Source: Clostridia bacterium (lineage in GTDB: Bacteria; Bacillota; Clostridia; Oscillospirales; Acutalibacteraceae). Taken from it: a stretch of 64,000 nt of DNA. Below, one piece after another: positions 25,299 to 33,877 of the stretch; the stretch's first letter is position 1, and each line of letters begins with the position of its first letter. The translations under genes and the position numbers were made by a program. The stretch is from contig JAFQIG010000082.1 in the NCBI GenBank assembly GCA_017397655.1, forward strand, positions 40,686 through 104,685, read 5' to 3'. The notes under the pieces are model-generated. The model worked only from the letters and a program-made list of their open reading frames with translations. It was not told the origin of the DNA and searched no databases.

Positions 25299-26054
25299 TT
25301 ATTTCTCCTGTTCTGTCTTTTCTGCTATTTCACGTGCAAAATCGGGGACATCGGTAATAACACCGTCACAACCCCAGCGGCAGAGATTTTCGATCTGGAA
25401 ATCCTTATTGACTGTCCAGGGATTTACGATAAGACCGGCTTCGTGAGCTTCCTCTATATAATCCTCGGACAAAAATGCGATGTAAGGATGCAAAGCGTCA
25501 ACCTTAATCTTTTTTGCGTATGCCGCAACATCATCACAGATTTCCTCTGCTATGGGACTGTTGGGGTCATAAAGAATGCCTGTTTTGACTGTCGGGTCAA
25601 CATCCTTTACTTTCAACAAAACCTCGGGATCAAAGCTGGAAATGAGTAATTTATCCTGCAGGTTGTATTTTTTTGCTGAATCAATGGTCTTTTCGACAAT
25701 GTCAAAGTTTTTGTCTTTCGGAGATTTAATTTCAACATTGATAACCTTCAGATCGGAACACAGTTCATAGAATTCATCCAGAGTAGGGATTTTTGTATCC
25801 TTGAACTCTTCAGAAAAGTATGAGCCGAAATCAAACTGTAAAAGCTCTTCGTAGGTGTAGTCAGCGATAAAGCCTGTACCGTCAGAAGTCTGGTCGATGT
25901 CGTAATTATGACATACTACGGCGATACCGTCCTTTGTAAGGTGTACATCGTTTTCAAAACCGTCTGCATTCATTTCAATAGCTTTTTTAAATGCAGGAAT
26001 CGTGTTTTGGGGTGCAACCTTGTTAGCTCCTCTGTGAGCAATAATATTTATCAT
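25299..26054 (-). CDS. Glycerophosphodiester phosphodiesterase (GDPD/UgpQ-like)
   Basis: 251 residues, cytoplasmic. The GDPD signature is complete: IIAHRGANKVAPQNTIPAFKKA, ADGFENDVHLTKDGIAVVCHN (metal-binding E-x-D-x-H), and TVNKDFQIENLCRWGCDGVITDVPD. It cleaves glycerophosphodiesters to glycerol-3-phosphate and an alcohol. Ribosome site GGGAGG. Lies 89 bases after spoIIR and immediately before the large glycosidase. Confidence 0.92.
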   Translation of the reverse strand: MINIIAHRGANKVAPQNTIPAFKKAIEMNADGFENDVHLTKDGIAVVCHNYDIDQTSDGTGFIADYTYEELLQFDFGSYFSEEFKDTKIPTLDEFYELCSDLKVINVEIKSPKDKNFDIVEKTIDSAKKYNLQDKLLISSFDPEVLLKVKDVDPTVKTGILYDPNSPIAEEICDDVAAYAKKIKVDALHPYIAFLSEDYIEEAHEAGLIVNPWTVNKDFQIENLCRWGCDGVITDVPDFAREIAEKTEQEK

Positions 26055-26143
26055 TGCAATTACCTCCCTTTTGCATTATACCTAACGGTTATATACAAGT
26101 TAAAGTATAAAACAAATGAGTGTCAATGTAAATATTTTTTTAC

Positions 26144-26767
26144 TTATTTTATAAATTTTTTTGCATAATTTTTAGTTGATTGGTAAATTTCAACAATCTT
26201 GAAACGAACATCAAGCTTTATATCGGATCCGAGAACAGTTTTGCCGTCTTCGCTGAAGACAGCGTTTTCTTCGCTTTTACATACTGCAGGCAGACACAGA
26301 GGGGGATACATAACACACCACCAGTTTTTGCCCTTTGCATCACCGATTTCAACACGTAATGCGTCATAGAATCCTGACGGGACGGTGATGTTTTCATACT
26401 TTCTTGTGTTAAAGTAGCTTTTTTCAAAAGAAACTGTTACTTTTTTATTGCATCCGTGACTTCTCAGCGTATTCTCGGCAGCCTCTTCCAACAATCCTAT
26501 TTGTGCTTCAAGCTTATTCTCTGCATTGTTTTTGTTTATCGAGCCGTCAAAGATTTCCTTGCCTGTTTTCAGAATTTCGTCACGGACAAGCAGCTTCAAC
26601 ATCTGATCGGTTTCTGAATCGGAATTTGCGATGACATGAAGCCGTAACATATTTGAATATATGTTTTCGCATCCTTTTTCAAAATCGGAAAAACTCAGAG
26701 TAAAAATAATAAGCAGAACAAATAAAAGTGCCGACTCGATTATAATAAGACCTTTTTTGACCTTCAT
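26144..26767 (-). CDS. spoIIR: Stage II sporulation protein R
   Basis: 207 residues. SpoIIR is made in the forespore under sigma-F and signals across the septum to trigger SpoIIGA cleavage of pro-sigma-E in the mother cell. The N-terminal hydrophobic segment (IIESALLFVLLIIFTL) would export it; the family phrases are MLRLHVIANSDSETDQMLKLLVRDEIL, SFEKSYFNTRKYENITVPSG, and GKNWWCVMYPPLC. Ribosome site GGGAGG. Only 22 bases separate its ATG from a duplicated terminator hairpin (26790-26819) that flanks a 120-bp mobile element, leaving no ordinary promoter space outside the element. Confidence 0.93.
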   Translation of the reverse strand: MKVKKGLIIIESALLFVLLIIFTLSFSDFEKGCENIYSNMLRLHVIANSDSETDQMLKLLVRDEILKTGKEIFDGSINKNNAENKLEAQIGLLEEAAENTLRSHGCNKKVTVSFEKSYFNTRKYENITVPSGFYDALRVEIGDAKGKNWWCVMYPPLCLPAVCKSEENAVFSEDGKTVLGSDIKLDVRFKIVEIYQSTKNYAKKFIK

Positions 26768-26789
26768 TTATATTCCTCCCAAAATAAAA

Positions 26790-26819
26790 AGTCCATAACC
26801 TCGATAGAGATTATGGACA
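26790..26819 (-). repeat. Terminator stem-loop, copy distal to mreB of a perfect 30-bp direct repeat (locus B)
   Basis: Arms GTCCATAACCTC and GAGATTATGGAC with a GATA loop (one C-A mismatch in the stem). Read on the minus strand it is followed by TTTTTATTTT, giving a complete intrinsic terminator. Identical to 26940-26969 over 30 bases. Confidence 0.93.
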
Positions 26820-26939
26820 CTGCTTGTCGAAAAAGTATTTTTCGGCTTCGCCTCAGAATGACACGATCGGTTTTCCTCTTACAAATTCGATTGCTTTTTT
26901 TATAATGTGCGTGTTCTCGGTGCCTTTATCGACAGTCTG
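26820..26939 (-). mobile_element. Terminator-hairpin element, unit B (120 bp, shortest complete copy)
   Basis: Read on the minus strand it begins with the same 35 bases as the other units (26939-26905), contains a core nearly identical to that of unit A1, and ends CGAAAAATACTTTTTCGACAAGCAG, the right-end sequence. The whole GTGCGTTTGACG...GGGGCAAAG segment seen in the long units is missing. Ends form an imperfect inverted repeat (CAGACTGTCGATAAAG versus CTGCTTGTCGAAAAAG, 12 of 16 identical). No coding capacity. Confidence 0.9.
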
Positions 26940-26969
26940 AGTCCATAACCTCGATAGAGATTATGGACA
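26940..26969 (-). repeat. Terminator stem-loop, copy proximal to mreB of the perfect 30-bp direct repeat (locus B)
   Basis: Same 30 bases as 26790-26819. It follows the mreB stop by 20 bases, in the place expected for the mreB terminator, but its T-tract is replaced by the start of the element. Confidence 0.93.
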
Positions 26970-26989
26970 GATTATTTAAGCTTTAAACA

Positions 26990-28054
26990 TCAGTTAAGTC
27001 CTTGCTCGGAAGCTATGGCGATACTGCCGTAGCCGTAAAGGTCACCTTTTGATTTGAAAATGTATCCGTTTTTCTGAAGGTATTCGGGATGGGATACAGC
27101 AACTCCCAAGCCTTTGGCAACACAGAATTCAGGGTCCGGAGCAACCCTTGTTTTAATATGAGTTTTACGTTGAATAAGCTTGTCGAGTCCGGGAAGCTTT
27201 GCGGTGCCGCCTGTCAGTACAATTCCGCTTTCGGTGATATCACACAGCAGCTCAGGGGGCGTTTCGGAAATAATGTCGTGAACAGAATTTGCTATTACTT
27301 CAAGCTGTTCGCGTATTGAAAGAAAAATCTCGGTGCTTGTGATCTCAAATAAAGTCGGTAATGAGCTGAGATAGCTTTTTCCTTTGACCTGAATGGCGAT
27401 TTCCGCATCACGCATATATGAACAACCGATCTTTTTCTTGATATCTTCAGCGGTGATTTCGCCAATGACAAGATCACGCTCGTGGCGAAGATATCGGCAT
27501 ATAGCGCTATCGAGAGCGTTTCCTGCAGTTTTGATTGTGGAACAGACCGACAGGTTGCCCATAGTCAATACGGCGATATCTGTAGTACCTGCGCCGATGT
27601 TGACGACCATTGTACCTCTCGGCTTTTTATAATCGATGCCTGCACCGAGCGCCGCTGCAATCGGTTCTTCAATAAGACAGGCACTTGCAGCACCTGACGA
27701 TGTTGCAAGGTCAAGAAGTGCTCTTTTTTCAAGATTGGTTATACCGATCGGCATATTAATTATCAAATGCGGTTTGAAGATTCTGTTGCCGCAGATTTTC
27801 TGTAAATGATATCTGATGATATTCTGCATAGCGGTAAAATCAGTAACTATTCCGTCACTGACAGGCCTTTTAACAGTATAATTTTCGGATGTTCTTCCGA
27901 TCATTTTGTATGCTTTTGTACCTGTGGATATCATTTTACCGCTGCTTGTGTAGTTTGCGGTTACGGTCGGTTCGGATAAAACTACACCTTTATCCTGAAC
28001 GTAGAATACGACGGAAGATGTTCCTATATCAAGACCGATGTTGATTCCGGGCAT
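26990..28054 (-). CDS. mreB: Rod shape-determining protein MreB/Mbl
   Basis: 354 residues. Actin-like ATPase whose filaments guide sidewall peptidoglycan synthesis. Phosphate-1 motif GLDIGTSSVVFY, LIINMPIGITNLEKRAL, LIEEPIAAALGAGI, phosphate-2 VVNIGAGTTDIAVL, and the adenosine motif GIVLTGGTAKLPGL are all present. It is not beside mreC/mreD here; instead it follows a heterodimeric ABC exporter at 15 bases. This suggests an additional MreB paralogue (Mbl or MreBH type) rather than the main mreBCD copy, which cannot be decided from this window. Confidence 0.9.
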   Translation of the reverse strand: MPGINIGLDIGTSSVVFYVQDKGVVLSEPTVTANYTSSGKMISTGTKAYKMIGRTSENYTVKRPVSDGIVTDFTAMQNIIRYHLQKICGNRIFKPHLIINMPIGITNLEKRALLDLATSSGAASACLIEEPIAAALGAGIDYKKPRGTMVVNIGAGTTDIAVLTMGNLSVCSTIKTAGNALDSAICRYLRHERDLVIGEITAEDIKKKIGCSYMRDAEIAIQVKGKSYLSSLPTLFEITSTEIFLSIREQLEVIANSVHDIISETPPELLCDITESGIVLTGGTAKLPGLDKLIQRKTHIKTRVAPDPEFCVAKGLGVAVSHPEYLQKNGYIFKSKGDLYGYGSIAIASEQGLN

Positions 28055-28069
28055 AACTTTGCCTCCCGA

Positions 28070-30040
28070 TTAATCTAATTCAAACTGACCTGTATAAAGC
28101 TGATAGTACTTACCTTTTTGTGAAATGAGCTGTTCGTGGTTACCTCTTTCAATGATTTCACCGTGCTCCAGAACCATTATGGCATCGGCGTTTCTGACTG
28201 TTGAAAGCCTGTGGGCAATGACAAAGACCGTTCTGCCCTCCATAAGCTGATCCATACCTTTTTCGATAAGACGCTCTGTTCTGGTATCAATAGAGCTTGT
28301 GGCTTCATCAAGGATAAGTACGGGCGGATTGGCTACGGCAGCTCTGGCAATTGCAAGAAGCTGTCGCTGACCCTGGCTTAAGTTAGCGCCGTCAGATGTG
28401 AGCATTGTATCGTAACCTTCGGGAAGTCTTTCGATAAATGAATGTGCATTAGACAGCTTTGCGGCTGCGATAATCTCATCATCCGTGGCATCAAGCTTGC
28501 CGTATGCGATGTTTTCACGGACAGTACCTGTGAATAGGTGTGTATCCTGAAGAACCATTGCGAGAGAGCGACGCAGATCATCCTTTTTGATCTTTTTAAT
28601 ATTTATTCCGTCATAACGGATTTTTCCGTCGGGTACATCGTAAAAGCGGTTGATCAGGTTGGTGATTGTGGTTTTGCCTGCGCCTGTCGAACCTACAAAT
28701 GCGATCTTCTGACCGTGATTTGCGAATAAGGAAACATTCTTCAAAACATCTTTTTTGCCGTCATAACTGAACGTTACATCGTCAAAAACAACATCACCCT
28801 TGAGAAGTGTGTAGGTAGTTTCTCCTGTTTCGTGGGGATGCTCCCATGCCCATATGCCTGTTCGCTCTGAACACGGTGAGATGTTGCCGTCCTTATCCAA
28901 CTTTGCGTTTACCAGTCTTACGTAACCGTTATCTACTTCGGGAGTTTCGTCGATTATTGCAAAGATTCTTTCGGCACCTGCAAGAGCGGCAAGCAGATGG
29001 TTAAATTGCTGTGCTAACTGTGTAAGGGGCATATAAAACTGTCTTGTGTACTGCAGGAAAGATACCAATGCACCGATGGAAAGTGCAAGCTTGAGTCCGC
29101 CGATAAAGAATGCAAGGACAGGGGAAATAGCGGAAAAATCGGGGATCGAAAGGATGATAACGGCACCGAGAATAGCGGTTATCGCATAATTAACGTATGA
29201 AAGATTGTTCGTTATGGGCATCAGAATGCTTGCAAAGGTATGAGCGTTCGTGGCAGCTTTACGGAAGTTTTCGTTAAGCTGGGAAAATTCTTCTTTTGTT
29301 TTGTTTTCACGGCAAAATACCTTTACAACCTTCTGACCTTCGATCAGTTCCTCGATATATCCGTTAACCTTACCGACAGCTTCCTGTTGTTTTCTGAAGA
29401 AAGAAGCGCTCTTTTTGCCGATTACCTTAACAAGCACCATTACGACCATTGTCATAATCAAAACAAAACAGGTGAGCAACGGGCTGATTGTCAGCATCAT
29501 AACAAGTGTGCCGACAACGGTTAATGCTGATGTTATCATCTGGACAAGACCTTCGCTGATCGCTTCACGAAGTGTATCAACGTCGGATGTGAAACGGCTC
29601 ATTAACTCGCCGTGCGTATGAGTGTCAAAAAATCTGATCGGCAGATCCTGCATCTTTTCAAAGAGCTCTTTACGGATAATACACAGTGTATTCTGTGAAA
29701 AAATAAGCATTTTTTTGCGATATACGTACTGTGCGATAACACCGACAATATACACAATACCCATAATAACAAGGTATTTTGCGATTGTTGACATAACACC
29801 GTCAAAGTTCTGTACTTTCAAGGCGTCTGCCAATGTGTTGATGATCGGCTGAAGCATATATGTACCGAAAATCGAAGCGCCGGAGCTGAATAATACAAGA
29901 ATAAAGATAAGAATAAGTGTGAACTTGTTTGAAGCGAAGTAGGAAATCAGGCGTTTAAATGTTTTAAGCGGATTACTCGGCTTTTCTCCTGCTCGCTTTC
30001 CGTGACCTTTGCCAACGGGAGGAAGAGGCTTTTTACTCAT
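28070..30040 (-). CDS. ABC exporter half-transporter (membrane domain plus ATPase), subunit 2
   Basis: 656 residues. Six-span type 1 exporter membrane domain (about residues 35-330) followed by a nucleotide-binding domain with Walker A VGSTGAGKTTI, signature NLSQGQRQLLAIARA, Walker B PPVLILDEATSSID and the H-loop VIAHRLSTV. A basic N-terminal extension (KPLPPVGKGHGKRAGEKP) precedes the first span, and an insertion carries SERTGIWAWEHPHETGET before the ATPase. It overlaps the upstream ABC gene by eight bases; together they form a heterodimeric multidrug-type exporter. Catalytic Glu follows Walker B Asp here (LDEATSS), so this subunit has the canonical site. Confidence 0.9.
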   Translation of the reverse strand: MSKKPLPPVGKGHGKRAGEKPSNPLKTFKRLISYFASNKFTLILIFILVLFSSGASIFGTYMLQPIINTLADALKVQNFDGVMSTIAKYLVIMGIVYIVGVIAQYVYRKKMLIFSQNTLCIIRKELFEKMQDLPIRFFDTHTHGELMSRFTSDVDTLREAISEGLVQMITSALTVVGTLVMMLTISPLLTCFVLIMTMVVMVLVKVIGKKSASFFRKQQEAVGKVNGYIEELIEGQKVVKVFCRENKTKEEFSQLNENFRKAATNAHTFASILMPITNNLSYVNYAITAILGAVIILSIPDFSAISPVLAFFIGGLKLALSIGALVSFLQYTRQFYMPLTQLAQQFNHLLAALAGAERIFAIIDETPEVDNGYVRLVNAKLDKDGNISPCSERTGIWAWEHPHETGETTYTLLKGDVVFDDVTFSYDGKKDVLKNVSLFANHGQKIAFVGSTGAGKTTITNLINRFYDVPDGKIRYDGINIKKIKKDDLRRSLAMVLQDTHLFTGTVRENIAYGKLDATDDEIIAAAKLSNAHSFIERLPEGYDTMLTSDGANLSQGQRQLLAIARAAVANPPVLILDEATSSIDTRTERLIEKGMDQLMEGRTVFVIAHRLSTVRNADAIMVLEHGEIIERGNHEQLISQKGKYYQLYTGQFELD

Positions 30041-31766
30041 TTACAACACTTCCTTCCAACTGAGATTGATAAACTTCCTTGTAAATTTCATTATTATTCA
30101 GAAGTTCGTTATGAGTGCCGACGGCGTTGATTCTGCCGTTATCAAGCACGATAATTTTATCGGCGTGTTCAACAGAGCTGATGCGCTGCGCAATAATGAT
30201 TTTAGTAGTATCTGCAAGCGTTTTTGAAAGACCTTCACGGATGTTGGCGTCGGTGGCAGTATCAACGGCACTTGTAGAATCGTCGAGAATGAGAATCTTC
30301 GGTTTTTTAAGTAAGGCACGCGCTATACACAGACGTTGCTTCTGACCACCCGATACGTTTACGCCGCCCTGACCGAGATCGGTCTCAAAGCCGTCGGGGA
30401 AGCTTTCAACAAAATCCTTTGCCTGAGCAACCTCACAGGCTGCACGGATCTCCTCGTCGGTAGCATTTTCATCACCCCAACGCAGGTTTTCGGCAATAGT
30501 GCCGGAGAAAAGCAGATTTTTCTGCAACACCATGGAGACGGAATCGCGCAGATTGTTAAGAGTATATTCTTTTACGTTGTGACCTGAAACAATCACTTCG
30601 CCGTCTGAAGTATCGTAAAGTCTCGGAATCAGCTGAACGAGAGTTGTCTTGGAGGAGCCTGTTCCACCGATGATTCCGATTGTTTCGCCCGAATTGATTT
30701 TGAGATTGATATTTTGCAAGACATCCTTGCCTGTTCCCGTAGAATAGCGGAAGCTGACATTTTTAAACTCGATGCTGCCGTTTTCAACCTTAAGAGAGGG
30801 ATCTGCCTGCGAATCTGATATATCGGGAATAACAGCAAGAACTTCATTGATTCTGTTAGCAGATGCTTTTGACATAACCGCCATAACAAATATAGCGGTA
30901 ATCATCATAAGAGACATCAGAATCTGTGTAACATAGGAGATAAAGGATGAGAGCATACCTACCTCCATCTGACCCTGTGTTATAAGGCGGCTTCCGAACC
31001 AGAGAACGGCAATGATACAGCCGTTCATCATCAGCATCATAAATGGTGATGTGAGTATCATCAGCTTTTCGGCACGGATAGAAGCGTTTTTCAGGTCTTC
31101 GTTGGAATAGTTGAATTTATCTTTTTCATGCTTAGAACGTACAAAAGCCTTTACAACTCTTATGGAAATAAGGTTCTCCTGAATTTTAGCGTTGAAAAGA
31201 TCGTATTTTTCAAACATAACTTTGAAACGGGGTAATGTCTTGCTTGCAACAGCGAAAATAACAATTGCCATAAAGGGGATAACAAAAAGGAATACCATAG
31301 CAAGATTACCGTTTACTTTAACGGCATAGTAGATTGCCGCAATAAACATAAAAGGTGAACGTACAAACATTCTGCACATCATCATAAATGTCATCTGTAC
31401 CATGTTGATGTCGGTAGTCATTCGTGTGATAAGAGAGGCGGTGCTGAAAGAGTCGATGTTGCCGAAGGAAAAATCCTGAACCTTGTTGAATATGGCTTTT
31501 CTGACCTCGCTGCCAAAGCCCATTCCTGCAAGTGCGGCAAAGCGTGAAGCGAGAGCACCGCACAACAAGGAGAAAAGTGCCATAATGACCATCTGCAGAC
31601 CGAGCGACTTTATTGCATCGATATCGCCTGCACGGATACCTTCGTCAACTATTCTGCCCATAATAAAGGGGATACGAACCTCCATGCACACTTCGCCGAT
31701 AATGGCAAGCGGGCTGAGTATGGCGTAGATGCCGTATTTTTTTGCATACTTCAACAGCTTAAGCAA
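30033..31766 (-). CDS. ABC exporter half-transporter (membrane domain plus ATPase), subunit 1
   Basis: 577 residues. Membrane domain (about 1-320), then Walker A IGGTGSSKTTLVQ, signature NVSGGQKQRLCIARA, Walker B PKILILDDSTSAVDTAT and IIIAQRISSV. Two departures mark it as the degenerate partner of a heterodimer: the residue after Walker B Asp is Asp rather than Glu (LDDSTS) and the H-loop His is replaced by Gln (AQR). This is the usual pattern in Firmicutes pairs such as BmrCD-type exporters. First gene of the operon. Confidence 0.9.
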   Translation of the reverse strand: MLKLLKYAKKYGIYAILSPLAIIGEVCMEVRIPFIMGRIVDEGIRAGDIDAIKSLGLQMVIMALFSLLCGALASRFAALAGMGFGSEVRKAIFNKVQDFSFGNIDSFSTASLITRMTTDINMVQMTFMMMCRMFVRSPFMFIAAIYYAVKVNGNLAMVFLFVIPFMAIVIFAVASKTLPRFKVMFEKYDLFNAKIQENLISIRVVKAFVRSKHEKDKFNYSNEDLKNASIRAEKLMILTSPFMMLMMNGCIIAVLWFGSRLITQGQMEVGMLSSFISYVTQILMSLMMITAIFVMAVMSKASANRINEVLAVIPDISDSQADPSLKVENGSIEFKNVSFRYSTGTGKDVLQNINLKINSGETIGIIGGTGSSKTTLVQLIPRLYDTSDGEVIVSGHNVKEYTLNNLRDSVSMVLQKNLLFSGTIAENLRWGDENATDEEIRAACEVAQAKDFVESFPDGFETDLGQGGVNVSGGQKQRLCIARALLKKPKILILDDSTSAVDTATDANIREGLSKTLADTTKIIIAQRISSVEHADKIIVLDNGRINAVGTHNELLNNNEIYKEVYQSQLEGSVVNE

Positions 31767-31800
31767 ACTATCAACTCCCGAATAGAAAATTTTACATTAT

Positions 31801-31829
31801 ATGATATCATTTTTTTTAGCTATAGTCAA
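31801..31829 (-). promoter_or_regulatory. Putative sigma-A promoter of the ABC-mreB operon
   Basis: On the minus strand TTGACT (31829-31824), 17-base spacer, TATCAT (31806-31801), about 35 bases before the first ABC gene. Confidence 0.5.
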
Positions 31830-31872
31830 TCGGAAGAGCCGATAGTTAAAGAAAAATTCACGAATATAAGAT

Positions 31873-31901
31873 TTGACATAATGTTTTGTTAGTGATAAAA
31901 T
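31873..31901 (+). promoter_or_regulatory. Sigma-A promoter of the radical SAM gene
   Basis: TTGACA (31873-31878), 17-base spacer, TAAAAT (31896-31901); one base from full consensus in the -10 box. Confidence 0.7.
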
Positions 31902-31932
31902 TATTAAAGATTATGTAAGTGAGGTGTTTACC

Positions 31933-33849
31933 GTGCAGAAGAAAAGAGTATACTTTGTACAGGTCGGATTCTCTTTTGACAAGGATATGTATCTTCCGTA
32001 TTCTGCAGGATGTCTTGCTGCATACGCCTTTGATGATGACGGAATTAACAAATCCTACTCGTTTGGCGGATTCATTATCAAGAGAGATTCAATAGCAGAT
32101 TCGCTCAAAAGTATTGTCAATCCTTCTGTTGCTGCATTTTCCTGCAACATCTGGAATATGGAGTTCAATAAAGCTCTTGCACGGGCTGTAAAGATTGCAT
32201 ATCCCGACTGTACGGTGATTTTCGGCGGTCACAGTGTGGAGTGTGACGGACGCCTTTTGTCAGAGGATTATATTGATTATCTGATTTTCGGTGAGGGTGA
32301 AATTCCGTTCAGGGATCTTCTTGTGGCGTTGTATGACGGTGATGTTTCGTCCGTAAAGAATATTGCATACAGACAAGACGGCAAGACGGTTTTATCAGAA
32401 CGTGAGTATTATACCGATGATCCCGATTATCCGTCACCGTATCTGTCGGGTATGTTCGACTCTTTGTTTGACGCATATCCCGATGTCTGCTTTTTGGCGG
32501 TTCTTGAAACAAACCGTGGTTGTCCGTACGGTTGTTCATACTGTGACTGGACGTCAAGAAAGATGCGCTTTTTCCCGATGGAAAAGGTGCAAAAAGAGAT
32601 TGAATGGATGTCACGTAACAAAATAGAATACTGCTTTTGTGCCGATTCAAACTTCGGTATGTTTGAACGCGATAAAGAGATTGCACAGCTTCTGATAAAA
32701 GCTAAAAAGAATACAGGCTATCCCAAGGTTTTCAGGCCGTGTTACGAAAAGAACAGCGATGACAATGTTTTTGAAATCTGTAAAAATCTTAATGAATACG
32801 GAATGGACAAGGGAGCGACAATGGCGTATCAGACATTGTCGGATGAGGCACTTCGTAACGTCAACCGAAAGAATCTGACTTTAGAGCATTTTTCAAATCT
32901 TGTCACACGATACAAAAAAGCAGGTGTACCGACATATTCTGAGCTGATTTTAGGTTTACCCGGAGAAACGTATGAATCGTTCTGTAACGGCTTATGCAGA
33001 TTGCTTGAATCGGGACAACACAATTCCGTCAGCGTATATTATTGCGAGTTTTTGCCCAACACAGTATTAAGCAGTCCCGAATACGTTAAAAAGCACGGAA
33101 TAAAATATGAAAAAGTTGCTTTTAATCACATACACAGCGCTGCCGTAGAGGAAGAGATTCCCGAATATTCATACATTGTTATGGAAACGGCAACAATGAG
33201 CCGTGAAATGTGGGTCAAGTCAAATATTTTTTCAATATGTCTGCAATGCTTCCACAGTCTTGGTTTGCTCAGATGCTTTGCGGTATACCTCAACTATGTA
33301 AAAGGCGTAAAATACGAGGTTTTTTATAAAGGACTTGTTGATTATATTTTTTCGTCGGAGGATACACTTCTTTACCGTCTTTTTAACGGATTCCGTGAAA
33401 AGCTTGCAAGCTCATTAAAGGGTGATTGGAATTATCAGTCACCGCTTTTCGGAGATGTTGTATGGTTTTTTGAAGAGGGAGCATTTCTTGAGCTTTTGTA
33501 CAATTCGGACACTTTTGAAAAAGAGATAATGCCGTACCTTTCACGGTTTACGGATGATGATGTACTTTTGAGTGAGCTTTGGAGATATCAGACTGCCGTG
33601 ATCAGAAAACCTTTTTCAAAATGCGAAGAAATTGTTTTCTCGTATGATTTTTACAGCTTTTTTGAAAGTCTGTACAGCGGAGAGGATGCACAGCTTAAAA
33701 AGGAGAAAATTCTGTTTACCGTAAATGATACCGATGTTTATACCGACTGGAAAAAATACGCAAAAGAGGTTGTATGGTTCGGCAGACGCAGGGGAGCTAC
33801 GGTCATTACAAACAATAAAAATCTTTTTGAAATTAAAAATCTCGGATAG
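31933..33849 (+). CDS. B12-binding domain radical SAM protein
   Basis: About 638 residues from GTG 31933, chosen because GTGAGGTG lies at good distance; an in-frame GTG at 31924 overlaps that site. The N-terminal half is a cobalamin-binding Rossmann-like domain (KIAYPDCTVIFGGHSVECDGRLL, YLIFGEGEIPFRDLL). The radical SAM cluster motif is CPYGCSYCDW (about residue 195), followed by FCADSNFGMFERD and ELILGLPGETYESF. A C-terminal domain of about 200 residues is not recognised. Such proteins often methylate unactivated carbons or modify lipids or natural products; no partner gene is adjacent, so the role is unknown. It stands alone between its own promoter and terminator. Confidence 0.82.
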   Translation: MQKKRVYFVQVGFSFDKDMYLPYSAGCLAAYAFDDDGINKSYSFGGFIIKRDSIADSLKSIVNPSVAAFSCNIWNMEFNKALARAVKIAYPDCTVIFGGHSVECDGRLLSEDYIDYLIFGEGEIPFRDLLVALYDGDVSSVKNIAYRQDGKTVLSEREYYTDDPDYPSPYLSGMFDSLFDAYPDVCFLAVLETNRGCPYGCSYCDWTSRKMRFFPMEKVQKEIEWMSRNKIEYCFCADSNFGMFERDKEIAQLLIKAKKNTGYPKVFRPCYEKNSDDNVFEICKNLNEYGMDKGATMAYQTLSDEALRNVNRKNLTLEHFSNLVTRYKKAGVPTYSELILGLPGETYESFCNGLCRLLESGQHNSVSVYYCEFLPNTVLSSPEYVKKHGIKYEKVAFNHIHSAAVEEEIPEYSYIVMETATMSREMWVKSNIFSICLQCFHSLGLLRCFAVYLNYVKGVKYEVFYKGLVDYIFSSEDTLLYRLFNGFREKLASSLKGDWNYQSPLFGDVVWFFEEGAFLELLYNSDTFEKEIMPYLSRFTDDDVLLSELWRYQTAVIRKPFSKCEEIVFSYDFYSFFESLYSGEDAQLKKEKILFTVNDTDVYTDWKKYAKEVVWFGRRRGATVITNNKNLFEIKNLG

Positions 33850-33877
33850 GCTTTGTGCCTGTCCGAGATTAGTTTTT
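33838..33877. terminator. Bidirectional terminator between the radical SAM and GH95 genes
   Basis: AATCTCGGA (33838-33846) and TCCGAGATT (33862-33870) plus inner GGC/GCC; TTTTT follows on the plus strand and TTTTTAATTT on the minus strand. The 5' arm overlaps the end of the radical SAM gene. Confidence 0.85.
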
